The notes below the pieces were generated by a model. It ran no database searches. It saw only the letters and a program-made list of their open reading frames with translations, and was not told the origin of the DNA. Positions 45,269-53,196 of a stretch of DNA of 64,000 bases are shown here, one piece after another. This DNA is from Streptomyces venezuelae (GTDB lineage: Bacteria > Actinomycetota > Actinomycetes > Streptomycetales > Streptomycetaceae): NCBI RefSeq assembly GCF_008642315.1, contig NZ_CP029192.1:1860001-1924000 (forward strand). Direction: 5' to 3'. The position numbers and the translations under genes are program-made. Numbering within the stretch: position 1 is the stretch's first letter; every line of letters starts with the position of its first letter.

Positions 45269-46441
45269 TCACTCGGGAGGGGTGTCACCCGTCCCGTTCC
45301 CGTTGCGTTTCGCGTGCTTCGGCTGCTTCGCGGGCGTCCGCAGCCGCGACGACACGTCGTCCGGCGGCAGGAAGCGCGACCAGCGCTCGGGGAACTCCGA
45401 CGGCATCTCCGGGTCGTCGGGGTCGTCCGGGTCCGTCATCGCCTCCCGCGCCGCCGCCGCGCGGGCCACCACCTCGGCGGCCTGCGCCTCCCTCATGCGG
45501 TCGTTGGCGGCGCGCGCGGCGGCCGTGGCGACGGACGGCCAGACCCGGTCGATGGCCGCGTTGACCGCGGCCCCGACCAGGACCGCGAACGCCGAGACGC
45601 CGATCCACAACAGCACGGCGACGGGCGCCGCCAGTGAGCCGTAGATGGTGGGGCCCTCCACCGTGCTGGTGAGGTAGATGCGGAGCAGGAAGCTGCCGAG
45701 CACCCACATGGCGAGGGCGATCAGCGCGCCCGGCATGTCCTCCACCCATGGCGAACGCACCGGCACTGACACGTGATACAGCGTCGTCAGGAAGACCACG
45801 GAGAGGATGACGACGACCGGCCAGTAGAGGATCTGGACGACCGTCGTCGAGCCCGGCAACAGTTTCACCACCGCGTCGGGCCCCGCCACCATCAGCGGCA
45901 GCGCCACCGACCCGATGAGCAGCGCCACGATGAAGAGGCCGAAGGCGAGCATCCGGGTCTTGACGATGCCGCGCGCGCCGTCGAGGCCGTACATCACCGT
46001 GATGGTGTCGATGAAGACGTTCACGGCGCGCGATCCTGACCACAGGGCGAACAGGAAGCCGATGGAGATGACGTCGGGGCGGCTGACCCGCATCACGTCG
46101 TCCAGTATCGGTTCGGCGATCTGGTGGACGCCCCGGTCGGAGAGGACCGTGCGGGACGCCTCCAGGATGTTGTTCTGCACGCTGGCGATCGTGTCCGCGC
46201 CGGTCCACCGGTCCACGTACGCGAGCAGGCCGATGAGGCTCAGCAGCAGCGGCGGGACGGAGAGCAGCGTGAAGAAGGCCGCCTCGGCCGCGAGCCCCAG
46301 GATGCGGTACTCGATGCACGAGTTGACGGTGTCCTTGAGCAGCAGCCAGGCGGTCCTGCGCATGGAGACGTTCCGGTAGAGAGCGCGGGCCCGGTTCCAG
46401 CGGCCCGACGGCCGCCCGGGTGTTTCTTTTGCCTGGTGCAC
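45269..46441 (-). CDS. YihY/BrkB-family membrane protein
   Basis: A 390-residue membrane protein of the BrkB/YihY family. Six hydrophobic segments are visible, including ILGLAAEAAFFTLLSVPPLL, VISIGFLFALWSGSRAVNVF, LAFGLFIVALLIGSVALPLM and YGSLAAPVAVLLWIGVSAFA. The family is sometimes annotated as ribonuclease BN, which is wrong; some members aid serum resistance or envelope stress. The last ~70 residues are charged and cytosolic (DPDDPDDPE). The GTG at 46441 abuts AAGGAG with no spacing; an ATG at 46363 is possible. Its start lies 17 bases from the divergent acyl-CoA dehydrogenase start. Confidence 0.87.
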   Translation of the reverse strand: MHQAKETPGRPSGRWNRARALYRNVSMRRTAWLLLKDTVNSCIEYRILGLAAEAAFFTLLSVPPLLLSLIGLLAYVDRWTGADTIASVQNNILEASRTVLSDRGVHQIAEPILDDVMRVSRPDVISIGFLFALWSGSRAVNVFIDTITVMYGLDGARGIVKTRMLAFGLFIVALLIGSVALPLMVAGPDAVVKLLPGSTTVVQILYWPVVVILSVVFLTTLYHVSVPVRSPWVEDMPGALIALAMWVLGSFLLRIYLTSTVEGPTIYGSLAAPVAVLLWIGVSAFAVLVGAAVNAAIDRVWPSVATAAARAANDRMREAQAAEVVARAAAAREAMTDPDDPDDPEMPSEFPERWSRFLPPDDVSSRLRTPAKQPKHAKRNGNGTGDTPPE

Positions 46442-46458
46442 CTCCTTACCGTAGCGGC

Positions 46459-48093
46459 ATGGCAGCCAGCACCCACACAGTGACCAACCAGGCTCCGCCC
46501 CTGGTGGGATATGACGTATTCACGTCCGACCGGGCCCTAGTGGAAGGGGTCGAGCGGCACCTCGATCCCGCGCTCCTCGATTCCGCCCGCGACGAGCTCT
46601 CGTTGCTCGGCCGGGCCGCGGGTTCCGCCCAGGCACAGAAGTGGGGAGATCAGGCAAACGCGAATCCTCCGGTTCTGCACACACATGACCGGTACGGCCA
46701 TCGGGTGGACGAGGTCGAGTTCCACCCGGCGTGGCACCGGCTGCTCGGCAAGGCGGTCTCCGCGGGCCTGACGGCCGCCTGGACGCGGCCCGGCGGCCAT
46801 CTGCGCCGGGCGGCCGGGTTCCTGGTGTGGACGCAGGTCGAGGGCGGTCACGGCTGCCCGGTCTCGATGACACACGCAGCGGTGCCCGCGCTCCGCGCCG
46901 ACCCGGCGCTCGCCGCCGAGTGGGAGCCGCGCCTCACCTCGACCGTGTACGACGAGGGGCTGCGCCCGGCGTCCCGGAAGGCGGGCGCCGTCTTCGGGAT
47001 GGGCATGACGGAGAAGCAGGGCGGCAGCGACGTACGGGCCAACACGACGCGCGCGCAGGCCCTCGCCGAGGACGGGACGTATGCGCTGACGGGGCACAAG
47101 TGGTTCTGCTCCGCGCCCATGTCGGACGGGTTCCTGGTCCTCGCGCAGGCCGAGCAGGGGCTGACGTGCTTCCTCGTGCCGCGTGTGCTCGATGACGGCT
47201 CACGGAACGCCTTCGCCATCCAGCGGCTCAAGGACAAGCTGGGCAACAGGTCCAACGCGTCGAGCGAGGTCGAGTTCGACGGGACGTGGGCGCGGCGGGT
47301 CGGAGACGAGGGGCGCGGGGTGCGCACCATCATCGAGATGGTGGCCGCGACCCGTCTCGACTGCGTGATCGGCTCCGCGGCGCTCATGCGGCAGGCCGTC
47401 GCGCAGGCGGTGCACCACGCCACGTACCGGGAGGCGTTCGGCGGCAGGCTCGTCGACAAGCCGCTCATGCGCAACGTACTGGCCGATCTGGCGCTGGAGT
47501 CGGAGGCGGCCACGACGCTGGCGCTGCGGCTCGCCGCGGCCTACGACGACGGGGGCGAGCAGGAGCAGGCGTTCCTGCGGCTCGCGGTGCCCGCGGCGAA
47601 GTACTGGGTGACCAAGCGGTGCACGCCGCTGGCCGGCGAGGCGCTCGAATGCCTGGGCGGCAACGGCTACGTGGAGGACTCGGGCATGCCGCGGCTGCTG
47701 CGCGAGGCGCCGCTCAACTCCATCTGGGAGGGGTCGGGGAACGTCCAGGCGCTGGACGTGCTGCGGGCGCTGCAGCGCGAGCCGCAGGCCCTCAACGCGT
47801 TCCTCCAGGAGGTCGGGACGGCACGCGGCGCCGACCACCGCCTGGACGCCGCGATCAAGGATCTGCTGACCGAACTGGCGGACCTGGACGGCATCGAGGG
47901 GCGCGGGCGGCGGCTCGTGGAGCGGATGGCGCTGGTGCTCCAGGGATCGCTGCTGGTGCGGTACGCGCCGCCGGAGGTCGCCGACGCGTTCTGCGCCTCG
48001 CGGCTCGGCGGGGACTGGGGCGCGGCGTTCGGCACGCTGCCGCACAGCCTCGACCTCGCGGCAGTGGTGCGGCGGGCCGCTCCCGGCGTCTAG
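46459..48093 (+). CDS. AidB-like acyl-CoA dehydrogenase
   Basis: A 544-residue flavoenzyme of the acyl-CoA dehydrogenase superfamily, closest in layout to AidB. Conserved parts are GMGMTEKQGGSDVRANTT, GHKWFCSAPMSDGFLVLAQA, KLGNRSNASSEVEFD and ECLGGNGYVEDSGMP, then LLREAPLNSIWEGSGN. E. coli AidB binds DNA and protects against alkylation; the AidB-type extra C-terminal domain is present. It could instead oxidise an acyl-CoA. The ATG at 46459 has no good ribosome site and is 17 bases from the divergent BrkB start, so leaderless transcription in at least one direction is likely. Confidence 0.88.
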   Translation: MAASTHTVTNQAPPLVGYDVFTSDRALVEGVERHLDPALLDSARDELSLLGRAAGSAQAQKWGDQANANPPVLHTHDRYGHRVDEVEFHPAWHRLLGKAVSAGLTAAWTRPGGHLRRAAGFLVWTQVEGGHGCPVSMTHAAVPALRADPALAAEWEPRLTSTVYDEGLRPASRKAGAVFGMGMTEKQGGSDVRANTTRAQALAEDGTYALTGHKWFCSAPMSDGFLVLAQAEQGLTCFLVPRVLDDGSRNAFAIQRLKDKLGNRSNASSEVEFDGTWARRVGDEGRGVRTIIEMVAATRLDCVIGSAALMRQAVAQAVHHATYREAFGGRLVDKPLMRNVLADLALESEAATTLALRLAAAYDDGGEQEQAFLRLAVPAAKYWVTKRCTPLAGEALECLGGNGYVEDSGMPRLLREAPLNSIWEGSGNVQALDVLRALQREPQALNAFLQEVGTARGADHRLDAAIKDLLTELADLDGIEGRGRRLVERMALVLQGSLLVRYAPPEVADAFCASRLGGDWGAAFGTLPHSLDLAAVVRRAAPGV

Positions 48094-48239
48094 GGCCTGG
48101 GTCGGAAGTCCCGGCCGGTACGGAGGTGGTGCTGCGCCGACACGGCACCACCCCCGTCACTCAGGCCCCGTGAGGAGCGTGCACACCGCACGGGCGGCGT
48201 TGCTGTCCAGATTCGGGCCCCGTCCGGCCCTTGGCCAGG

Positions 48240-48257
48240 GTTGCAGGAGGTTGCAAC
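48240..48257. promoter_or_regulatory. Inverted repeat upstream of the GAF regulator gene
   Basis: GTTGCA (48240-48245), a 6-base spacer and TGCAAC (48252-48257) form a perfect repeat, 110 bases before the GAF gene. It is a candidate operator, perhaps for autoregulation. The rest of the 274-base gap 48094-48367 has no gene I can support. Confidence 0.4.
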
Positions 48258-48367
48258 TCGCCGCGCGGTCCACCCGGTTCATCGACGATGCGGCACCCGG
48301 GGAGGCGGCGCAGGGGGCACGATGAAGGGATGCTCCCGCACACACTGGTCTGGCCGGAAAGGACCCG

Positions 48368-49672
48368 GTGGCCATGAACACCCCGGCGACGATCGACCTC
48401 GCGCGCCTGTCCGCCATGGACCTCGCGCACGCCGCACACGTCCTGAAGGGGGTGCGCGACGCCACGCTGTCCGGGCAGCCGCCCAGACTGCTGCCGCGTC
48501 CGGTGATCGGCGACTCGTGGAGACGGATGATCCTCGGCGGGGTCGATCCGGACCGTGACTTCAGGTCCCGGCTGCTGAGCGACGAGGAGCTGGAGGAGCG
48601 CCGCCGCACCTCGCCGCTCCGGGAGATCCTGCCCGTCCTGCGCGACGGTCTCGTCTCCGTGGCGGACGCGGCGCAGCACATCATGGCCGTCAGCGACGCG
48701 GACGGACGTGTGCTGTGGCGCGAGGGCAGCGCCGCCGTGCTCCGCAAGGCGGACTCGCTCGGGTTCGAGCCGGGCGCGGACTGGGGCGAGAACGTCGTGG
48801 GCACGAACGGCATAGGGACGTCACTGGTGGTGCGGCGCCCGGTGCAGGTGTTCTCCGCCGAGCACTTCGTGCGGACCCACCACCCGTGGACGTGCACGGG
48901 CGCCCCGCTGACCGATCCGCGGGACGGCAGGCTCCTCGGCGTGGTCGACATCAGCGGACCGCTGCAGACCATCCACCCGGCGACGCTCGCGCTGGTCGAC
49001 GCGGTCGCCAAGCTCGGGGAGGCGCGGCTGCGGGAGCGGCACGTGGCGGCGCTGGACCGGCTGCGCGCGGTGGCGGCGCCGGTCCTCGCGCGGCTCGACG
49101 GTCGGGCGCTCGCGGTGGACGTGCACGGCTGGACGGCCGCGGTGACGGGCATGCCCCCTGCGGACCGTCTCACGCTCCCCAAGTCCTTCGGTGCGGGCCG
49201 CGCCTGGCTGCCGTCGCTGGGCCCCTGCCTGGTGGAGCCGCTGCCCGGCGGGTGGCTGCTGCGCCCCGAGGACCCGGGTGACGTGCCGCGGCCGGTCGCC
49301 GCGACCCGTCTCGTCCTGGACGTGAGCAGTCCGCGCCGGTGGACGCTCTCGGTGCTCGGCGGCGCCCACGACTGGACGCACGAGCTGAGCCCGCGCCACG
49401 CCGAGCTCCTCTATCTCCTCTGTACGTACCGCACGGGACGCACCGCCTCGGGGCTCGCCGAGGACATGTTCGGCGATCCCGCGCGCACGGTGACGGTGCG
49501 CGCCGAGCTCTCCCGCGTGCGGCGCTATCTGGGCGGGCTGCTCGCCCACCGGCCGTACCGCTTGCACGAGGACGTGGACGTCGACGTGGTCATGCCGGAG
49601 CGCCCCGCGGACCTCCTGCCCCACTCGATGGCCCCCGCGGTGCGCGCCGCGCGGCAGCGCATGATTCTCTGA
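48368..49672 (+). CDS. GAF-domain transcriptional regulator (AcoR-like without AAA domain)
   Basis: A 434-residue cytosolic sensor-regulator. The N-terminal part starts like sigma-54 activators of the AcoR type (RPVIGDSWRRMILGGVDPDR), followed by a GAF domain (about 95-230) with DWGENVVGTNGIGTSLVVRR and HHPWTCTGAPLTDPRDGRL. The AAA+ ATPase domain of AcoR is missing. The C-terminal ~100 residues form a winged-helix-like region (LSPRHAELLYLLCTYRTGRT, VTVRAELSRVRRYLGGLL). Such proteins in Streptomyces commonly control aldehyde or alcohol metabolism. The GTG at 48368 has AGGA upstream; an ATG two codons on is an alternative. A GNAT gene follows five bases later. Confidence 0.85.
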   Translation: MAMNTPATIDLARLSAMDLAHAAHVLKGVRDATLSGQPPRLLPRPVIGDSWRRMILGGVDPDRDFRSRLLSDEELEERRRTSPLREILPVLRDGLVSVADAAQHIMAVSDADGRVLWREGSAAVLRKADSLGFEPGADWGENVVGTNGIGTSLVVRRPVQVFSAEHFVRTHHPWTCTGAPLTDPRDGRLLGVVDISGPLQTIHPATLALVDAVAKLGEARLRERHVAALDRLRAVAAPVLARLDGRALAVDVHGWTAAVTGMPPADRLTLPKSFGAGRAWLPSLGPCLVEPLPGGWLLRPEDPGDVPRPVAATRLVLDVSSPRRWTLSVLGGAHDWTHELSPRHAELLYLLCTYRTGRTASGLAEDMFGDPARTVTVRAELSRVRRYLGGLLAHRPYRLHEDVDVDVVMPERPADLLPHSMAPAVRAARQRMIL

Positions 49673-49677
49673 GCGCC

Positions 49678-50268
49678 ATGAGCATCACAGTCACCACCTG
49701 GTCCCTCGAACAGACGTCTCCGGCCGACCTGCGACCGGCCGCCGCGCCCGACGGGGAGGACGTCCGGATCGCGCGCGCCGAGGTTCCCTCGCCCGAGTTC
49801 AGCCGGTTCCTGTACGCGTCCGTCGGCGGGGACATCCGCTGGTCCGACCGGCTCTCCCTCACGTACGCGGAGTGGCAGAAGCTGCTGGAGCGGCCGGGTG
49901 TGGAGACGTGGGTCGCGTACGAGAAGGGGACGCCGGCCGGGTACGTGGAGCTGGCGGCTCGCGGCGAGAACGGGGACGCGGCGGAGGGCGTCGTCGAGAT
50001 CGTCTACTTCGGGCTGATCCCCGCCTTCCGGGGGCGCCGCATCGGCGGCCACCTGCTGTCGTACGCCGTCGCGCGCGCCTGGGACCTGGCCGAGCGGTGG
50101 CCGGGGCTCGCGCCGACCGAGCGGGTCTGGCTGCACACCTGCTCCAAGGACGGCGAGCACGCGATGGACAACTACCGGCGGCGCGGGTTCCGGCTCTTCG
50201 ACACCAAGGTCGAGGAGGAGGCGGACGTGCCGACGCCGGGGCCGTGGCCGGGGGCCGACCGCGACTGA
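49678..50268 (+). CDS. GNAT-family N-acetyltransferase
   Basis: A 196-residue acetyltransferase. The acetyl-CoA loop lies in IVYFGLIPAFRGRRIGGHLL (R-G-R-R-I-G), and the C-terminal DNYRRRGFRLFDTKVE is the usual final beta strand. It starts at ATG 49678 only five bases after the GAF regulator stop, so the two are cotranscribed. Substrate is unknown; acetylation of a protein or small amine is possible. The frame is open far upstream only because it overlaps the regulator in another frame. Confidence 0.88.
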   Translation: MSITVTTWSLEQTSPADLRPAAAPDGEDVRIARAEVPSPEFSRFLYASVGGDIRWSDRLSLTYAEWQKLLERPGVETWVAYEKGTPAGYVELAARGENGDAAEGVVEIVYFGLIPAFRGRRIGGHLLSYAVARAWDLAERWPGLAPTERVWLHTCSKDGEHAMDNYRRRGFRLFDTKVEEEADVPTPGPWPGADRD

Positions 50269-50294
50269 ACGCCGCACGGGCCGCTGTGACCGAC

Positions 50295-50328
50295 GACACC
50301 CTTGTCCACGATACGGGACAAGGGTGTC
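50295..50328. promoter_or_regulatory. Perfect 13-bp inverted repeat in front of the sulfur operon
   Basis: GACACCCTTGTCC (50295-50307), an 8-base centre, and GGACAAGGGTGTC (50316-50328) match perfectly. ACATTTT follows, so it may end the GAF/GNAT transcript. However, a GATAAT -10-like box starts at 50338, just before the cysteine leader, which puts the repeat over the -35 region, where a repressor would sit. Both uses are possible. No regulator gene is adjacent. Confidence 0.55.
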
Positions 50329-50381
50329 CACATTTTGGATAATGCTGGACTGGGCCGAAAGTCCCGTGACACGCTTCCGGC

Positions 50382-50465
50382 ATGGATCGCACTGGAAACG
50401 CCTTGGTGAGTCGACGTCACGTCGACCTCGGCCGCATGTCCAGCGCCATGTGTCCGGCTTGCTGA
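50382..50465 (+). CDS. Cysteine-ended leader peptide of the sulfate assimilation operon
   Basis: ATG 50382 opens 27 codons ending in HVDLGRMSSAMCPAC and TGA (50463-50465). The pattern (an arginine-rich middle, RRHVDLxRMSSAMCPAC and a stop directly after cysteine codons) is that of short ORFs that precede sulfite reductase genes in many actinobacteria and are annotated as putative leader peptides. Stalling at the TGT and TGC codons when Cys-tRNA is scarce would open the downstream RNA; cysteine-rich leaders in mycobacteria act this way. The gap to sir (147 bases) has arms such as GCATG/CATGC and CCGCGC/GCGCGG for alternative folding. No strong ribosome site precedes the ATG. The mechanism is inferred, the ORF is seen. 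Confidence 0.8.
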   Translation: MDRTGNALVSRRHVDLGRMSSAMCPAC

Positions 50466-50612
50466 TCGACTCAGCACAGCCGCTCCCCATCCACTGATCC
50501 CCCTCCCTGCGCAGCGCCGCGCGCACGTCCCCGCATGCGTCCACCATGCGCGGTCACGTGCCGATTTCGCAGGTCAGAGCCGCTTTCCCGCTGCCCCGAA
50601 GGACGTACCGCC

Positions 50613-52310
50613 ATGGCCGCCACGCCAGAGAAGCCTGCCCCAGCAACGCCCCGCCGCAAGGTGAGCCGTCACCGCGGCGAGGGTCAGTGGGCCGTCGGTC
50701 ACTTCACGCCGCTCAACGGGAACGAGCAGTTCAAGAAGGACGACGACGGTCTCAATGTGCGGACACGTATTGAGACGATCTACTCGAAGCGTGGATTCGA
50801 CTCCATCGACCCGAACGACCTCCGCGGCCGTATGCGCTGGTGGGGGCTGTACACCCAGCGCAAGCCCGGGATCGACGGCGGCAAGACCGCGGTCCTCGCC
50901 CCGGAGGAGCTGGACGACGAGTACTTCATGCTCCGCGTCCGCGTCGACGGCGGCCGGCTGACCACCGAGCAGCTGCGCGTGATCGGCGAGGTGTCGCAGG
51001 AGTTCGCGCGCGGCACCGCCGACCTCACCGACCGCCAGAACATCCAGTACCACTGGATCCGCATCGAGGACGTCCCCGAGATCTGGCGCCGCCTCGAAGC
51101 CGTCGGCCTCTCGACCACCGAGGCGTGCGGCGACACGCCCCGCGTCATCCTCGGCTCCCCCGTGGCAGGCGTCGCCGAGAACGAGATCATCGACGGCTCC
51201 CCCGCCATCGACGAGATCCAGCGCCGCTTCATCGGCAACCCCGAGTTCTCCAACCTGCCGCGCAAGTTCAAGACGGCGATCTCCGGGTCGCCGCAGCTCG
51301 ACGTCGCCCACGAGATCAACGACGTCGCCTTCGTCGGCGTGCACCACCCCGAGCACGGCCCCGGCTTCGACCTCTGGGTCGGCGGCGGCCTCTCCACCAA
51401 CCCCAAGCTCGGCGTGCGCCTGGGCACCTGGGTGCCGCTCGACGACGTGCCGGACGTGTTCGGCGGCGTCATCGGCATCTTCCGCGACTACGGCTACCGG
51501 CGGCTGCGCAACCGCGCCCGCCTGAAGTTCCTCGTCGCCGACTGGGGCCCGGAGAAGTTCCGGCAGGTCCTGGAGGACGAGTACCTGCACCGGAAGCTGG
51601 CCGACGGGCCCGCCCCCGAGCAGCCCGCGGGCACCTGGCGCGACCACCTCGGCGTCCACCGCCAGCGGGACGGCCGCTTCTACGTCGGCTTCGCCCCGCG
51701 CGTCGGCCGCGTCGACGGCACCACGCTCACGAAGATCGCCGAGGTCGCCGACGCGCACGGCTCGGGCCGCCTTCGCACCACCACCGAGCAGAAGATGATC
51801 GTGCTCGACGTCGAGCAGGACCAGGTCGACTCGCTCGTCTCCGCACTCGAAGCACTCGACCTGCGGGTCAACGCCTCGCCGTTCCGGCGCGGCACCATGG
51901 CCTGCACCGGCATCGAGTTCTGCAAGCTCGCCATCGTCGAGACCAAGGCGCGCGGTGCCTCGCTCATCGACGAACTGGAGCGCCGCATCCCGGAGTTCGA
52001 CGAGCCGATCACCATCAACATCAACGGCTGCCCGAACGCCTGCGCCCGCATCCAGGTCGCCGACATCGGCCTCAAGGGCCAGCTCATACTCGACGACGAG
52101 GGCAACCAGGTCGAGGGCTACCAGGTGCACCTGGGCGGCGCCCTCGGACTCGACGCAGGATTCGGCCGCAAGGTCCGCGGCCTGAAGGTCACCGCGACCG
52201 AGCTCCCCGACTACGTCGAGCGGGTCCTCAAGCGTTTCCAGGAGCAGCGCGAGGACGGCGAGCGCTTCGCCACGTGGACCGCCCGCGCACCCGAGGAGGC
52301 CCTCAAGTGA
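50613..52310 (+). CDS. sir: Ferredoxin-dependent sulfite reductase
   Basis: A 565-residue siroheme/[4Fe-4S] enzyme that reduces sulfite to sulfide with six electrons from ferredoxin. The two NIR/SIR repeats and linker domains are complete. The cluster/siroheme ligands are Cys431 and Cys437 (ACTGIEFC) and Cys473 and Cys477 (NGCPNAC). Tyr80 (GLYTQRKPG) and Cys172 (TEACGDTPR) are 92 residues apart, as in M. tuberculosis NirA, where Tyr69 and Cys161 form a covalent cross-link next to siroheme. This supports sulfite over nitrite as substrate. The ATG at 50613 has GAAGGA nine bases upstream. It leads the cys operon and overlaps the next gene by 4 bases. Confidence 0.95.
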   Translation: MAATPEKPAPATPRRKVSRHRGEGQWAVGHFTPLNGNEQFKKDDDGLNVRTRIETIYSKRGFDSIDPNDLRGRMRWWGLYTQRKPGIDGGKTAVLAPEELDDEYFMLRVRVDGGRLTTEQLRVIGEVSQEFARGTADLTDRQNIQYHWIRIEDVPEIWRRLEAVGLSTTEACGDTPRVILGSPVAGVAENEIIDGSPAIDEIQRRFIGNPEFSNLPRKFKTAISGSPQLDVAHEINDVAFVGVHHPEHGPGFDLWVGGGLSTNPKLGVRLGTWVPLDDVPDVFGGVIGIFRDYGYRRLRNRARLKFLVADWGPEKFRQVLEDEYLHRKLADGPAPEQPAGTWRDHLGVHRQRDGRFYVGFAPRVGRVDGTTLTKIAEVADAHGSGRLRTTTEQKMIVLDVEQDQVDSLVSALEALDLRVNASPFRRGTMACTGIEFCKLAIVETKARGASLIDELERRIPEFDEPITININGCPNACARIQVADIGLKGQLILDDEGNQVEGYQVHLGGALGLDAGFGRKVRGLKVTATELPDYVERVLKRFQEQREDGERFATWTARAPEEALK

Positions 52311-52486
52311 GCGAGCGTGCCGCCCCGTTCCACTGCCCCTACTGCGGCGACGAGGACCTGCGCCCCCACGAGGCCGGACACGGCGCGTGGGAATGCGGAG
52401 CCTGCAACCGGGCCTTTCAGCTGAAGTTCCTCGGGCTGCTCGCCCGGGGCGTTCAGCACACCAGCAGTGGAGAGAACCAGATATGA
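52307..52486 (+). CDS. 59-residue zinc-ribbon protein between sir and cysH
   Basis: A small protein with two CxxC pairs: CPYCGDEDLRPHE and CGACNRAFQLKFLG. Four cysteines in this spacing make a rubredoxin-like knuckle that would bind zinc or iron. The GTG start overlaps the sir stop (GTGA) and its own stop overlaps the cysH start (ATGA), so all three are translationally coupled. It corresponds in position to the small hypothetical gene between sir and cysH in S. coelicolor. It may help deliver electrons or sulfur, or load a cluster; none of this is shown. It is missed by length filters. Confidence 0.85.
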   Translation: MSERAAPFHCPYCGDEDLRPHEAGHGAWECGACNRAFQLKFLGLLARGVQHTSSGENQI

Positions 52487-53196
52487 CGACTGCTCAGGAC
52501 CAGAAAGCGCGCACGGACGACGAGTTGAAGGCCCTCGCCGAGCAGGCCGGACGCGACCTGGAGGACGCCTCCGCCCTGGAGATCCTCCAGTGGGCCGCCG
52601 ACACCTTCGGGGCACGCTTCTGCGTGACCTCCTCGATGGAGGACGCGGTCGTCGCCCACCTCGCCTCGCGCGCCAGGCCCGGCGTCGACGTCGTGTTCCT
52701 GGACACCGGCTACCACTTCCCGGAGACCATCGGCACCCGTGACGCCGTCGAGGCCGTCATGGACGTCAACGTCATCACCTTGACGCCCCGTCAGTCCGTG
52801 GCCGAACAGGACTCGGTGTACGGCGCGAAGCTCCACGACCGCAACCCGGACCTGTGCTGCAAGCTGCGGAAGGTCCAGCCCCTGGAGGAGGGTCTCGCGG
52901 GGTACGTCGCGTGGGCCACCGGGCTGCGCCGCGACGACTCGCCGAGCCGCGCGAACACCCCGGTCGTCGGCTGGGACGAGAAGCGCGGCAAGGTCAAGAT
53001 CTCGCCGATCGCCCGCTGGACCCAGGACGACGTCGACGCGTACGTCACCGAGCACGGTGTCCTCACCAACCCGCTCCTGATGGACGGCTACGGCTCGGTG
53101 GGCTGCGCCCCCTGCACCCGCCGCCTCCTGGAGGGCGAGGACGCCCGCGCGGGCCGCTGGGCCGGCAACGCCAAGACCGAGTGCGGGATCCACTGA
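52483..53196 (+). CDS. cysH: Adenylylsulfate/phosphoadenylylsulfate reductase, 4Fe-4S type
   Basis: A 237-residue thioredoxin-dependent reductase that converts activated sulfate to sulfite. The [4Fe-4S] ligands CC (125-126) and CxxC (208 and 211, GCAPC) are present, and the catalytic Cys234 is in the C-terminal ECGIH. CC...CxxC is typical of assimilatory reductases that prefer APS, as in M. tuberculosis. The P-loop-like phosphate site is replaced by SSMEDAVV. The ATG overlaps the zinc-ribbon stop, and the stop overlaps the cysC start by one base. Because cysC follows, either APS or PAPS could be used; the sequence favours APS. Confidence 0.93.
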   Translation: MTTAQDQKARTDDELKALAEQAGRDLEDASALEILQWAADTFGARFCVTSSMEDAVVAHLASRARPGVDVVFLDTGYHFPETIGTRDAVEAVMDVNVITLTPRQSVAEQDSVYGAKLHDRNPDLCCKLRKVQPLEEGLAGYVAWATGLRRDDSPSRANTPVVGWDEKRGKVKISPIARWTQDDVDAYVTEHGVLTNPLLMDGYGSVGCAPCTRRLLEGEDARAGRWAGNAKTECGIH

